Of a DNA stretch of 62,065 bases, positions 15,198 through 24,306 are shown in pieces. The position numbers and the translations under genes are program-made. The DNA lies in contig JAJKJU010000224.1 of assembly GCA_021153565.1 (NCBI GenBank), forward strand, positions 1 through 62,065, written 5' to 3'. This DNA is from Rhizobacter sp. (GTDB lineage Bacteria > Pseudomonadota > Gammaproteobacteria > Burkholderiales > Burkholderiaceae_C). A model generated the notes under the pieces. The model worked only from the letters and a program-made list of their open reading frames with translations. It was not told the origin of the DNA and made no database searches. Every line of letters begins with the position of its first letter. Within the stretch, counting starts at the first letter, position 1.

Positions 15198-16709
15198 TTA
15201 TGTGGGGGTTGGCAAGGAGAGACCAACCAAATCGCGCGAGATTGGCGCGAGGCTTTGTTCGCTGCGACGATAGAGATCGAACAGACGTTGGTAGGCAGTA
15301 GCACGCTCGGCGTTCGGCTCGTGCCGGGCAACGATTTTGACAAGTTGAGCCTGGGCTTGCGACAGTGAAGCAAAGTGACCCAGCCCCGTCCATGCGACGA
15401 TCGCTGCGCCCAACGTGCCGGGCTGCGCGGACTCGCCAATGACAATCGGCCTCCCGCAGATGTCGGCCTTGATCTGTCGCCACACCGGGTTGAAGGCCCC
15501 GCCGCCGCCGAAGCGGATTTCCGTGACCGGTTGACCGATTGCGGCCTCGGCCCGTTCCAGTACCACGCGGTTCTGAAAGGCGACGCCCTCCAGCACGGCG
15601 AAGGCAAGATCGGTGGCACCGTGGTGACGACCGAGTCCGATGAAGGCACCGCGCAAGGACGGGTCCCAGTAGGGCACACGTTCGCCCTGCAGATAAGGCA
15701 GGAACAGCAAGGGCTGCGAATGTCGTCTACCGGCCAGCAACCCATTCAGCGCGTGCCCGACTGCGGCAGCAGGTTGGTGGTCGTCGTCGATCGAGCCGAG
15801 CAGGCGGCTCAGCCAGCGGGCGGTGTCGGCGCCGTTCTGGCTCGGGCCGCCGAGCATATACAAGCCTGACCAGTCGACCGTGAGCAGACCCTGTGCCGCG
15901 GCAGGACGCTCGCTCATCACGCCCAGCACCTCGGTGGTGCCCGAGATGTTGTAGGCGCGGCCCGCCTTCAACGCGCCAAGGCCCGCGGCTGCTGCCCAGG
16001 TGTCGTTGGAGCAGCAGAAAACCGGGACGCCGACGAGCCGGTCCAGGGGCGAGGGATGACCGGGCAAGATGTCGCCGACACGCCCACAAGGCTCCAGCAC
16101 CAATGGCAGGAGCGTCGAGGACGCTCCGATCGCGTGCAGGAGGTCGATGCCATTGACCCGCTCCGTGCAGGCGAGCAAACGCGCCATTGAAATGGCATCG
16201 CCCGCCTGACGGCCCGTGAGCCGAAAGTTCAAGTAATCCTTCGGCTCCAATACGGTGGAAAGGTTCTTGAACGTCACCGCCTCTTCGTCTCGCAGCCAAG
16301 CCAGCCGTGCCAGTGGATGAAAGGCGTTGAGGTTGCCAAGTTCAGGATGTTCCGTGGGCAGATTCGCCGTGAGCCGCTTGGCGGCGTCTTCCGAGCGGGA
16401 GTCGTCCCATCTCATGGCATAGCGCAGCTGCTGCCCATCGCGACCGAGAAAAACCTGGGTGCGTGTCATGCCGCAAATCGCCACCGCCTGCACCGCGTCG
16501 AACAGCTGTGGCGCAGAGGCGGCCAGGCTTGCGCACAGCGCGATCAGGTCGCGCCAGCAGTCGGTTGCGTCGAACTCCGACCAGCCCATGGGGCCCACCG
16601 TAGTCGAGGTGGTGGGCACCATGCTTTGGGCTTGCATGATGCCCTGAGCGTCGACAAGCGCGGCTCTAAAGCTCGTGCCGCCGAGGTCGCAGGCCAGCAC
16701 GACCTTCAC
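15198..16709 (-). CDS. FGGY-family carbohydrate kinase
   Basis: A 503-residue sugar/polyol kinase with the two-domain actin-like ATPase fold. The N-terminal phosphate-1 motif is ACDLGGTSFRAALVD; ISGTTEVLGVM and the C-terminal IRFGGGGAFNPVWRQIKADI region are the adenosine/phosphate-2 segments. Length matches xylulo-/ribulokinases. It would phosphorylate the incoming sugar or polyol of the ABC system encoded downstream in the same operon. The GTG start at 16709 overlaps the stop of the upstream GntR-like frame (GTGA), a coupling arrangement. Substrate not determinable. Confidence 0.9.
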   Translation of the reverse strand: MKVVLACDLGGTSFRAALVDAQGIMQAQSMVPTTSTTVGPMGWSEFDATDCWRDLIALCASLAASAPQLFDAVQAVAICGMTRTQVFLGRDGQQLRYAMRWDDSRSEDAAKRLTANLPTEHPELGNLNAFHPLARLAWLRDEEAVTFKNLSTVLEPKDYLNFRLTGRQAGDAISMARLLACTERVNGIDLLHAIGASSTLLPLVLEPCGRVGDILPGHPSPLDRLVGVPVFCCSNDTWAAAAGLGALKAGRAYNISGTTEVLGVMSERPAAAQGLLTVDWSGLYMLGGPSQNGADTARWLSRLLGSIDDDHQPAAAVGHALNGLLAGRRHSQPLLFLPYLQGERVPYWDPSLRGAFIGLGRHHGATDLAFAVLEGVAFQNRVVLERAEAAIGQPVTEIRFGGGGAFNPVWRQIKADICGRPIVIGESAQPGTLGAAIVAWTGLGHFASLSQAQAQLVKIVARHEPNAERATAYQRLFDLYRRSEQSLAPISRDLVGLSLPTPT

Positions 16710-17149
16710 TCTCTCTCCCCCGAGATCTGATGCATCGTGAACCGATGGGTGTCGCTCCGAATCAAATCCTCACTCAGCTCGATGACCTGACCGGCGCAAT
16801 CGCGCACGATGCGATGCGACCGAAATACGGCGGTACCGGCGGCGATGCCGAGCTGTGCCTCCTCGCTCGTGCCGCTGCACGGCTTCAGCGCTTCCTCAAT
16901 CGTGGTGACCCTGAGACCGCCGCCAGTCGCAGTTGCATGGCGCCTTGCTCGCCCCCCAGCGAGCCGCCTACGTAGATCGGCGCCAGCTCGAACTCGCGCT
17001 TCCATCACCTGGAAGATGTCAACGTCGCGCCTTGCCGCTTTCATCTGCTCTTGCATATCCGCGCTCCCTTTCCGTGGACTATTCGATTGCCTGAAGTAGC
17101 GCTTTGACCCGGTTGATCTCTTCAGCGATCGCTTCGTGTTGCACTTCAA
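16706..17149 (-). pseudogene. GntR-family regulator remnant (UTRA ligand-binding domain)
   Basis: Only the last ~65 residues are recognisable: LGIAAGTAVFRSHRIVRDC and the following VIELSEDLIRSDTHRF strand are typical of the UTRA domain of HutC/GntR regulators. The N-terminal part of the frame looks out of frame (Arg/Ala-rich) and no winged-helix DNA-binding domain is visible upstream. I infer a 5'-truncated or frameshifted local repressor of the sugar operon. Its stop overlaps the kinase start, so it once belonged to the same transcript. Loss of the HTH could leave the operon constitutive. Confidence 0.6.
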
Positions 17150-17189
17150 GCGTGGCTATGAAGTCGATGCTTGATCTAACGTGGGGGAA

Positions 17190-17984
17190 TCAGCGCCTAC
17201 CGCTCTCCACTTGGTGGAGTTCTGCGGACCGGTCCTTGGTCTGATCGGCCTTTGCGAAGTCGTCGCTCGCCGGCAGCTGCACATCGAACTCGCGGACCGG
17301 CGCGACTTTCACGACCCCGCGGACGAGGCTTCCAGCCAGTACGTGGCCGCCATAGTCCTTGCCATCGGAGATGAAATGCCAGTGCCACCCAGGCACGGAG
17401 ATCCCCTTGGAGAACGAGGGGCTGCGAAGGCCAACCAGCGAGCCGGCAACCTCGGTGCGCTTGAACACCACTTGTTCTTTCGAGACCTCGGCCAACGATC
17501 GGTACGGCCGCGCTTGTGGAGCGATCGCGCGCGTCGAGACATTCACGAACGCACCCGAGACCTTGACGGCATAGAACAGGTTCTTGTTGGCCAGCCGTGC
17601 GTCGATGGCGGTCTCCAGTTCGGTCAGCGGTTTGGCCGCCGCGGACGCCTCGACCACAAACGTGTCGGATGGCTGGAAGGGCACCACATAGGCCAACGGC
17701 ACGTGTTCGTCCGGGTCAGCGATCGCCACAGTGCCATCGGCTTTCACGTGATACATCGTGCCGCCCAACAGCACCATTTCGCCATTCAGATGGTTGTAGG
17801 TCCCCAGCCCGAAATCCCCTTTCGTGGCCAGTTGGCGGACGGTCAGGTCACCTTCGTATGCGCCGGCAAGTAGCGCGTCAATAGTCGAATAGACGTATAA
17901 GACGGGCTGCTCTGCGCGGGCGCCCATGGCCAGTGCTCCCAGCAAGAGGGTTGCGCAGACGGGGAGATTGAATCTTCGCTTCAT
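17190..17984 (-). CDS. budA: Acetolactate decarboxylase with an export signal
   Basis: 264 residues. After a clear Sec signal peptide (cleavage after ARA, residue ~24) comes the full AlsD/BudA fold: YSTIDALLAGAYEGDL, GDFGLGTYNHLNGEMV, and the metal site GWHWHF with His201, His203 and His214 (GGHVL). The family converts 2-acetolactate to acetoin plus CO2 using zinc. Most characterised enzymes are cytoplasmic, so a secreted form is notable. No acetolactate synthase or butanediol dehydrogenase gene is nearby. The start at 17984 gives the signal peptide directly. Confidence 0.88.
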   Translation of the reverse strand: MKRRFNLPVCATLLLGALAMGARAEQPVLYVYSTIDALLAGAYEGDLTVRQLATKGDFGLGTYNHLNGEMVLLGGTMYHVKADGTVAIADPDEHVPLAYVVPFQPSDTFVVEASAAAKPLTELETAIDARLANKNLFYAVKVSGAFVNVSTRAIAPQARPYRSLAEVSKEQVVFKRTEVAGSLVGLRSPSFSKGISVPGWHWHFISDGKDYGGHVLAGSLVRGVVKVAPVREFDVQLPASDDFAKADQTKDRSAELHQVESGRR

Positions 17985-18118
17985 GGTTTGTGTTTGTGCG
18001 AGTTAATAGATGAATTGCTCACCGCCGCTGCCGATGATGGTTATCGATGGCGCGGCTTCCGCCGGTTGTATTGGAGAACCGGATCTTGTAGCCGCCCGTA
18101 TCGTAGCTACTCCTCGAG

Positions 18119-18445
18119 TCGGGCGTCTGGAACAGCGTGCAGCTGGCCGAGCAGGTCGCGCGCCGCGACATTACGCCCGGCTTCATCGTCGCCGAGATCA
18201 TCGCCTACCTGCGTCAGTACAGGGTCGAGTGCCCGGACTACATGAGACTTCAGCGGGTCGTCAGCCAAGCGCTGACGGCCGAGCGCGAACGCCTGGCCGC
18301 GCTGCTGTTCACCCCCCTGGACGATCCCACGAAGGCGGCGCTGGTTGCATTGCTCGTGAAGGACGGCACCCTGTTGAACTGGCTGCGCTCAAAGCTTTGC
18401 ATAGCGACCCATTGCAGAGCTTCGTTGGCCCTGCTGGATCGGCTG
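18119..18445 (+). pseudogene. Tn3-family transposase remnant (N-terminal DUF4158 region)
   Basis: The frame reads NSVQLAEQVARRDITPG, then IVAEIIAYLRQYRVECPDY and LQRVVSQALTAERERL, the helical pattern of the DUF4158 N-terminal domain of Tn3 TnpA proteins. About 105 residues remain. There is no start codon in place and the frame runs directly into palindromic repeat copy B at 18446, so the 3' side ends exactly where the element begins. The 130 bp before it (17985-18118) hold nothing recognisable. Confidence 0.7.
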
Positions 18446-18605
18446 AGAGGCTGAGAGTATTTCGATCATGCCCGCTCATCACGCCAAAAGCCCCCTGCTC
18501 GTCGTTGCAAATGCTCGCCATGGCCAGGCCATGGCGAGCATTTGCGCCTAGATCAGGCGCCATTTGACGTGCTGCTCGGACACGTCCGAAATACTCTCAG
18601 CCTCT
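18446..18605 (+). repeat. Dyad-symmetric ~160-bp element, copy B
   Basis: Same orientation as copy A, ends AGAGGCTGAGAGT and reverse complement. The centre is a perfect 18-bp inverted repeat around a single A (18508-18544). Compared with the other copies the stem has CCATGGC/GCCATGG instead of CCATAGC/GCTATGG, a paired change that keeps base pairing. Its right end touches the LysR stop codon (18605-18607); its left end abuts the Tn3 relic. Confidence 0.93.
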
Positions 18606-19534
18606 CAGACCGGTCGCTCGGCAGAAGCCTGTGCATGCCCCGGCGCCTCTGAGGTCAAAGCGGCCTGTTGCTTCAACATGGCGACGGCAGGCCGCAGGGC
18701 ACGGCGCTGCCGTATCGGCGTGAACAGATGCATCTCGTAGCGCGGAAGGGCCTCGCGCAGATACAGGGGCACGACCTGTCCCTTCGGCGCTCCATCCAGC
18801 AAGACCGGGTGAGGGAGAACACAAAGCAAATCGCTGTGGACCATCAGATGGAGAAGGCTGGCGTAGTCGGGACACGATGCGGCTACGCGTGGCGGTCTCA
18901 TCCGTCGGACAGCAAAGGCTTCGTGCAGCACGTCCACGGGCCCGCTCACGCTGGGCCCGACGATGGCCCAAGAGGCTGCTTGCAGTTCCATCAGTGATTG
19001 CGCCTTGACCAAGGGGTGAGCGCGGCGGGCGTAAGCGAGCGGCGTGAGTTGGTACAGCGGTTCGCAGCCCAAGCCGGTGGCACGGTAGCCACGTGGCCGC
19101 GGTGAAATCACCAGGTCGAGTTGGCCGCCTTGCAAGCTGGCAAGCATGCGCCCTTCGTCAGCGCTCGACATGTCGAGACGCCGGCGCGAGTGGCCTCGGC
19201 ACCAAACAGCGTGCAAAGCCGGGCCGCAGACCAAGGCGGCGGACGGCGTCACCCCGACGCGCAGCGTGTCGCGATGGGCCGCGATGGCTCCCGTCGCGGC
19301 AAGTGCGTCCATCCGCTCGGCAAGATCCTTGCTATGGAGCGCCGCTTGCAGCGCGGCCTCGGTGGGTATCAGCTTGCGCCCCGACCGAACGAATAGCGGC
19401 GTGTTGAACTGTTGCTGGAGCTGCCTCATGCCGTGGCTGATGGCAGGCTGCGACACGCCGCCAGCAAGCGCCGCGGCAGCGAAGCTGCCGTGCTCGATGA
19501 CCAGCCTGAGGTAGTTCAGGTAGCGCAGATTCAT
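18605..19534 (-). CDS. LysR-family transcriptional regulator
   Basis: 309 residues from the ATG at 19534, chosen because MNLRYLNYLRLVIEHGSF is the usual LysR N-terminus; the frame is open further upstream without homology. The winged HTH covers residues 1-60 (GGVSQPAISHGMRQLQQQF) and the effector-binding domain about 90-295. It is divergent from the SnoaL-like gene at 19626 with a 91-bp gap, the classic arrangement for controlling a neighbour. The TGA stop uses the terminal base of repeat copy B, and the tail AQASAERPV is encoded right beside it. Confidence 0.9.
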   Translation of the reverse strand: MNLRYLNYLRLVIEHGSFAAAALAGGVSQPAISHGMRQLQQQFNTPLFVRSGRKLIPTEAALQAALHSKDLAERMDALAATGAIAAHRDTLRVGVTPSAALVCGPALHAVWCRGHSRRRLDMSSADEGRMLASLQGGQLDLVISPRPRGYRATGLGCEPLYQLTPLAYARRAHPLVKAQSLMELQAASWAIVGPSVSGPVDVLHEAFAVRRMRPPRVAASCPDYASLLHLMVHSDLLCVLPHPVLLDGAPKGQVVPLYLREALPRYEMHLFTPIRQRRALRPAVAMLKQQAALTSEAPGHAQASAERPV

Positions 19535-19625
19535 AAACAACTCTAATAGATTCCCAGATACCCCTTCTTGTCGACTGGCACGGCTTCTGGAACGATTCAT
19601 CCTTGAACTGAAAAGGAACCCTGAT

Positions 19626-20033
19626 ATGAGTCAACTTCAATTGGATACGGTGCGCGCCTACTTGCGGCACCTGCACGCGAGCGACACGACGGGGCTTATT
19701 TCCACTTTTGAGGAGGACGGCGTTGTGCACTCCCCGTTTCTCGGCACGATGAAGGCGCGCGACTTCTTTCCCAAGCTCGCCCAGGCATCGAGCCAGAGCG
19801 TGATCACGCTGATTGACTTGTTCGCGTCCGTACAGCCATCGGACGACACCGTGCGCGTGGCAGCCTATTTCCGCTATGACTGGACGCTGAGCGATGGGAG
19901 GCTGGTCGACTTCACGTGCGTGGACGTGTTCGGTTTTCGGCCGGGCAACGACCGCATCGACAGCATGCATATCGTTTACGACACGCATCCGCTGCGCGAG
20001 AGGGTGGGTGACCCGCTGCGCGAGGGTGGGTGA
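19626..20033 (+). CDS. SnoaL-like (NTF2-fold) protein
   Basis: 135 residues with the NTF2/SnoaL small-barrel pattern: an N-terminal helix (VRAYLRHLHASDTTGLISTF), EEDGVVHSPFLGTMKARDFF, then strands ending VDVFGFRPGNDRIDSMHIVYD. Such proteins are ketone isomerases, cyclases or binding domains; the role here is unknown. AAGGA lies just upstream of the ATG. The last residues come from a tandem duplication (19989-20012 and 20013-20034), and a decayed hydrolase starts immediately afterwards, suggesting the 3' end was rebuilt by a rearrangement. Probably under the divergent LysR regulator. Confidence 0.75.
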   Translation: MSQLQLDTVRAYLRHLHASDTTGLISTFEEDGVVHSPFLGTMKARDFFPKLAQASSQSVITLIDLFASVQPSDDTVRVAAYFRYDWTLSDGRLVDFTCVDVFGFRPGNDRIDSMHIVYDTHPLRERVGDPLREGG

Positions 20034-20652
20034 CAAATACGCGCCAAACCCGGAGCTCTCTTCCGGGCGTCACTCAGAACGTCGCAAGCTTCGGGAGTAT
20101 TTGAGTGTCAATGCCGCTGTCGATGCCATCAAGGCGCGGCTTGGTTTAGAACGTGTCCATTTGGGCGGCCAGTCGGGTGGGGCCGCCACCGTTGGCGCAC
20201 TGCTCACTCTTGGCCGTGACGATGTTGTTTGTGCTGTGGCATCTTCAGGGCCCTTCGATGCCCTCGCTCGCGCACGGGACCAGTTGTCTCAATCGCGCCA
20301 GGGATGGAACGGGTGCGACACCACGGGCGTATGCGGCATCTACAACGTCACGGATCATGTCGACGGAGTCAAGCGCAGCGAGTCCCGTCGAATCTTCATA
20401 ATTGGTGATCCGCAGGATTCCAACACTGCATTCAAGTACCAGGCGGCCTTCGCAGAAAAACTCAAGACCGCCGGTCACGATGTGACCTTGAGCGAAGGAA
20501 ATGCACTGGGTGCAGCGCACCACAGCCTGACCCACATGTCGAATCGAACGCTTGGGTGGTGCAACGCAGGAATTGACTCTGCGCGCATTGTCGAGTTGAT
20601 TCGCACTGATGCGCCCACACTTGGCAATGAGAAGCGGAGCTCCACGCCATGA
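20034..20652 (+). pseudogene. Alpha/beta-hydrolase, 5'-truncated
   Basis: The frame carries the C-terminal two thirds of an alpha/beta hydrolase: AIKARLGLERVHLGGQSGG holds the nucleophile elbow G-Q-S-G-G, followed by VCAVASSGPFDALARARD, RRIFIIGDPQDSNTAF (the Asp-loop strand) and a plausible catalytic His in AAHHSLTHM. The N-terminal strands and oxyanion loop are missing and no start codon precedes it; it begins at a short tandem duplication at the end of the SnoaL-like gene. I infer deletion of the 5' end. Confidence 0.65.
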
Positions 20653-20695
20653 GCGGGACGGCAATTGGTCTGCCAGCTTATCTTGGCACCAACCG

Positions 20696-20935
20696 TTGCC
20701 GGAGTTGGCGGCGATGTGTCGGTGGCCGCCCTACTTCAAGATCTATGACACGCCGCGGATCTGGCTCGGACCCGCGGGCACCGTCACGCCACTTCACTGC
20801 GATGCCCGTCACGTATCCGCGCGGTTGCACACCTGTACTGCGTTCAGGGCAAGGGCACGAGCATCCACATTGAGGGCTGGCTCGTTGGGCTGGCGGCCTT
20901 GAAGCTTGGGCCACCCTGCAGGAGCGCGACGTAAC
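20696..20935 (+). pseudogene. JmjC/cupin-like protein fragment
   Basis: In one frame 20696-20803 reads LPELAAMCRWPPYF then WLGPAGTVTPLHCD, the Fe(II)-binding H-x-D region of cupin_8/JmjC-like proteins. The continuation (HLYCVQGKGTSIHI) is in another frame from about 20808, so a frameshift separates them. Both ends are missing. From 20936 to the next gene (21025) I see nothing. Confidence 0.5.
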
Positions 20936-21024
20936 GTAGGGCGTCAAGACCGTCAGGGGCAGCCAATTCGCGCGAACGCTGATCGTGCCACGCAAACGGG
21001 CCGCCGTGACTCAAGGGAAGTGCC

Positions 21025-21510
21025 TCAGCTCGCCATGCCCAAGGCCATGCGCATGGCTTTTGCAGCCGAGTCGCCTTGGATCTCGCGCACCATGCCGATG
21101 AATCGAACCGCAAGCGCTCGAAGTTCTGCGTCGTTGGCGCACTTTTCGACATTGAGGATAAACATGAAGCCCTTGATGAGCCCCAGCCTGTCCTTGGCCT
21201 GGCTGGTCAGCAGGTTGTAGACCTGATCGTAGGTCAAGGTGGCGATGGCCGCTTCGATGGTCTTGAGCGGTGCGCGTTGGCGATTTTGCTCGATCATCTC
21301 GACATCGGCAGGCTCGATCAGCCCAGTGCTTTGCAGGCTGTTGATATCGGCTTCGGTGGCGCCTTGAATGAGCGTCGCCCACTGCCGGGCGGGCTTGGTG
21401 TTGTCGATGACCAGGAGCAGATTGCGCGCCGGTCGCGGCAATTTGACCGTGTGCTGGGTGATCGCCTCGCGGCCCTTGGGGGTTTTTTCAAAGCATATGG
21501 ACATGGACAT
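21025..21510 (-). CDS. Conserved hypothetical protein
   Basis: 161 residues. AAGGAG lies 6 nt before the ATG at 21510. The N-terminal ~60 residues (ICFEKTPKGREAITQHTVKL, ARNLLLVIDNTKPARQW) look like a small winged-helix-type module; the C-terminal half is helical (YDQVYNLLTSQAKDRLGLIKG, ALAVRFIGMVREIQGDSAAKA). No signal peptide or membrane segment. I recognise the general pattern from Burkholderiales hypothetical proteins but know no function. It stands alone, facing the decayed hydrolase/cupin region. Confidence 0.7.
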   Translation of the reverse strand: MSMSICFEKTPKGREAITQHTVKLPRPARNLLLVIDNTKPARQWATLIQGATEADINSLQSTGLIEPADVEMIEQNRQRAPLKTIEAAIATLTYDQVYNLLTSQAKDRLGLIKGFMFILNVEKCANDAELRALAVRFIGMVREIQGDSAAKAMRMALGMAS

Positions 21511-21995
21511 AAGGGGCTCCTTGCAAGAGACGGCATGACCGAGGGAGTTGGATGCACTTCACTCGATCAGCCAAGAACGCAGGGCGACGAGGCACCGGGT
21601 CTGTGACTCGTGGCCGCGTCTGATCATCCTCACCTGATTGCAAACTCATTGACGTTCAGTTCACGGGATATCGGTTGCGAGGGTGGGGCGATTTAGGCCC
21701 GCTCGCAAAGATTGACGACCTGACCCGGACTCTACTAGGTTCGCATCGCATCCGGGCAGCATGCGGAAGCATCGGAAGCAGGCCCAGGCCTGATGAGAAT
21801 GCACGCCGGCCGGATCGCGCAACTTCTCGGGTTCGAGCAAATGTGTTGGACACGTAGACTTCCTTGTTCTGCCGTTCAGATGCCGCAATTTAGCGCTGGC
21901 ATGCAGCGCAATCATGACCATTTCATGATGGCGAGTGAGAGCGTGCAGGATTGCACGTGACTTACGTCTTGTGATGGGACAGAAAGTCAAAAAAC
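21511..21995. other. Gene-free stretch
   Basis: 485 bp between the start of the hypothetical gene (21510) and the stop of the esterase gene (21996). Short open frames on both strands have no recognisable motif, start signal or codon pattern. I see no terminator-like hairpin with a T-run. Confidence 0.5.
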
Positions 21996-23948
21996 TCAGC
22001 GCCCGTAGCGTCGATCGGCCGTTTCCAGCGGCCAGTTATCGGTGCGCAGCGGCGGCAGGGGCAGGCCGGCGCCGCCGACGATGTTGGCCTCGCTCGGGTT
22101 GTTGACCCAGGCATAGCGCGCCGCCACCGGCGTCGGCACGGCGGGGGTGTGAATCACGATGCGATCGCCATCGAAGAAGGCTTGCGCCGGGACCCAACGG
22201 TGGTCGGGACCGGCCAGATAGAAGCCGCGCAGCGGCTCGCCGGCGCGGGCGGTCCGCAGGCCGCCGGCAGTGTCGCCAAAGCGCAAATGGAACTCGCCGC
22301 CACGGGCCTCGTGGCTCAGAAGGCGCGGGCCGCTTGCCGGCGCGGAGCGCAGGCCCAACTCTTTCAGGGCCAGCGCGGCCAGGCGGTGGCCCAGGGTGCG
22401 CTTGTCCCGCGGGTGGATGTCGACTTCGTCGCCGATGTCGATGGCGGTGGCCATGCCGGTGTGGGGCAGGGCCAGGGCCGCGGCCTGGCTTTCACGAAGT
22501 TCGGCCCAGTTGCCTCGGCCGGGCTGGTTGTCGGCCAGCGGCAACCAGGCGGCAAGCTGCACGAAGAAGAAGGGCAGGGTGGGGTCGTCGAACTGGCCAC
22601 GCCAGTCCTGGATGAGGCGCTTGAACCCGTCGGCATAGGCGGCCGCGCGTTCGGAATTTTCCTCGCCCTGGTACCAGAGTACGCCGCGCAACGACAGGCC
22701 CTGCAGCGGTGCGATCAAGCCGTTGTGGGCCACGGCTGGTGCGTAGTTGGCGGCGGGTCTGGCCGCAGCCTGGATCTTCTCGACGCGCGCCTGCCAGGCG
22801 CCGGCCAGGGAGAGCACGCCGGCGGCGGTGTCCAGGCGCATCGCGGCGACCTCGCCGTGGAAGCCTCCGACACCCCCGGTGTCGGTCACCCGTACGGCGA
22901 TCCAGTTGGCTCCTGCGCGCAGAACTCCGGCATGCAGGGCATAGCGGCGCGGCTGATCGTAGCCGCACTGGCCGCCGATGCGCTGGCCGTTGACCCAAGT
23001 CTCGTCGCAGTCGTCCACCTTGGCCAGGTGCAGTTCCGCTGCACCGGCTGCCTGGGAGGCGCTGAGGTCTACCCGCTTGCGCAGCCAGACGATGCCATCC
23101 AGGTCGGCCAGGCCCTGGCTTTCCCATTCGCCCGGTGCTTGCAGCGTGGGCCAGTTGCCGTCGATATCCTCGGCGGCAGACCAGCGGCTGGTGTCCAAGC
23201 CCTGCACCGGCAGTCCGCGCTGCCAGGCAGCCACACGGTCTTGCAGGTGCTTGCCCAGCGAGGCACTGAAGGCCGCATTGTCGGCCGGCAGCGCGCGCAC
23301 GGCGGGCGTGAGGTCGGGGTCCTCGAGGGCGGCTTCGCGGCGGACCCATGTCTCCAGCATGGAGCCGCCCCAAGCGGTGTTGATGAGGCCGATGGGCACG
23401 CCCTGCACGGCGTCCATCTGGCGTGCGAAGTGATAACCGATGGCGCTGAATTTACCCACTCGGCCCGGCTCCGCCACGACCCAGGGTGCGGGTGCGATCT
23501 CGGCCTCAGGCAGCACGCTGGCGCGCAGTGGCACGCGCAACTGGCGCAGCTGCGGGTTCTGCGGCGACGCGACTTCCTGCACGCCGGTGTCGGTCGCTGC
23601 CAGCGGAAGCTCCATGTTGGACTGGCCGCCGAGCAGCCAGACGTCGCCGATCAGCACGTCACGCAGTTCCACGGCTTGGTCGCCCCGGACAAGCAGGCGG
23701 AACGGCCCGCCCGCCGGCAGCGGGGGCAACTCTGCGCGCCAGCGGCCATTGGCGCCGACGTGGGTGCTGGCCGTGCGGCCAGCAAGTTCCACGGTCAGCG
23801 TCTGGCCGGGCGTGGCCGTCCCCCACAGGCGCAGCGGGCGGTCGCGCTGCAGCACCATGTGCTCACCGAACACGTTGGACAGGCGCACTTCGGCCTGGGC
23901 GGTGGCGGCCAGCAGGGCCAGCCACAAGGGGACGAGCGTCTTCTTCAT
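21996..23948 (-). CDS. Sialate O-acetylesterase (SASA family), exported
   Basis: 650 residues with a Sec signal peptide (MKKTLVPLWLALLAATAQA). LSNVFGEHMVLQRDRPLRLW is the standard start of this family, followed by the SGNH nucleophile motif GGQSNMELP (Ser about 112) and INTAWGGSMLETWV. A beta-sandwich insert (about 250-370) precedes the second half of the catalytic domain with GVLWYQGEENSE and the Asp/His-type motif HPRDKRTLGHRLA. The family removes 9-O-acetyl groups from sialic acids or related acetylated sugars. Location is periplasmic or secreted. No other sialic-acid genes are adjacent, so the real substrate may be plant or polymer acetyl esters. Confidence 0.9.
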   Translation of the reverse strand: MKKTLVPLWLALLAATAQAEVRLSNVFGEHMVLQRDRPLRLWGTATPGQTLTVELAGRTASTHVGANGRWRAELPPLPAGGPFRLLVRGDQAVELRDVLIGDVWLLGGQSNMELPLAATDTGVQEVASPQNPQLRQLRVPLRASVLPEAEIAPAPWVVAEPGRVGKFSAIGYHFARQMDAVQGVPIGLINTAWGGSMLETWVRREAALEDPDLTPAVRALPADNAAFSASLGKHLQDRVAAWQRGLPVQGLDTSRWSAAEDIDGNWPTLQAPGEWESQGLADLDGIVWLRKRVDLSASQAAGAAELHLAKVDDCDETWVNGQRIGGQCGYDQPRRYALHAGVLRAGANWIAVRVTDTGGVGGFHGEVAAMRLDTAAGVLSLAGAWQARVEKIQAAARPAANYAPAVAHNGLIAPLQGLSLRGVLWYQGEENSERAAAYADGFKRLIQDWRGQFDDPTLPFFFVQLAAWLPLADNQPGRGNWAELRESQAAALALPHTGMATAIDIGDEVDIHPRDKRTLGHRLAALALKELGLRSAPASGPRLLSHEARGGEFHLRFGDTAGGLRTARAGEPLRGFYLAGPDHRWVPAQAFFDGDRIVIHTPAVPTPVAARYAWVNNPSEANIVGGAGLPLPPLRTDNWPLETADRRYGR

Positions 23949-24306
23949 CGTGGGTTTGGATGGAATGAGCCGAAGTGCAGTATCGGCGCGCGGCCTTCGA
24001 ATTGCACGGTCCTGGTCTGTTCGAAGTTCGGGATGGCAGCCTTCGACTGCACCCCGGATAGAACGGCAGGTTGACGTAGGTCCAGGGTGACACGCCTTGT
24101 CGTATCGTCAACTTTTCGGAATATTCGGCACGCTGCGGACGCCCGTTGTTTGTTCGGGAGGGGAACAAATTGCGTCAGTTTGACGTGTTATTCGTGTCGA
24201 ACCGTGACGCAACGCAAACACGAAGGGCCAGGGTGCGGCGCAAACTTGTGTAAAGGCTCTGGCATAACTATTGCACTTAGAACCGCAGCAGCAGGAGCTA
24301 TCGTCC
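23949..24306. promoter_or_regulatory. Divergent intergenic region with GTCA/TGAC inverted repeat
   Basis: 358 bp between the esterase and the small secreted protein. TTGCGTCA (24170-24177) and its reverse complement TGACGCAA (24205-24212) are spaced by 27 nt, and GTTGACG/CGTCAAC half-sites lie near 24072-24112. These could be operator sites for either gene. No coding sequence is seen. Confidence 0.35.

Noticed and set aside
16706-17149. An intact GntR regulator
   Set aside because: Only the UTRA end is recognisable; no HTH and the N-terminal part reads out of frame.
22860-22890. Possible regulatory repeats inside the esterase gene
   Set aside because: Only GC-rich coding sequence on closer reading.
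24018-24045. PIP-like TTCGA pairs upstream of the small secreted protein
   Set aside because: Spacing is 17 bp, not 15, and the second half-site does not match the consensus.
22149-24074. 641-codon open frame on the plus strand opposite the sialate esterase
   Set aside because: The minus strand has a signal peptide and full SASA motifs; the plus frame is low-complexity Gly/Ala/Gln and is a shadow.
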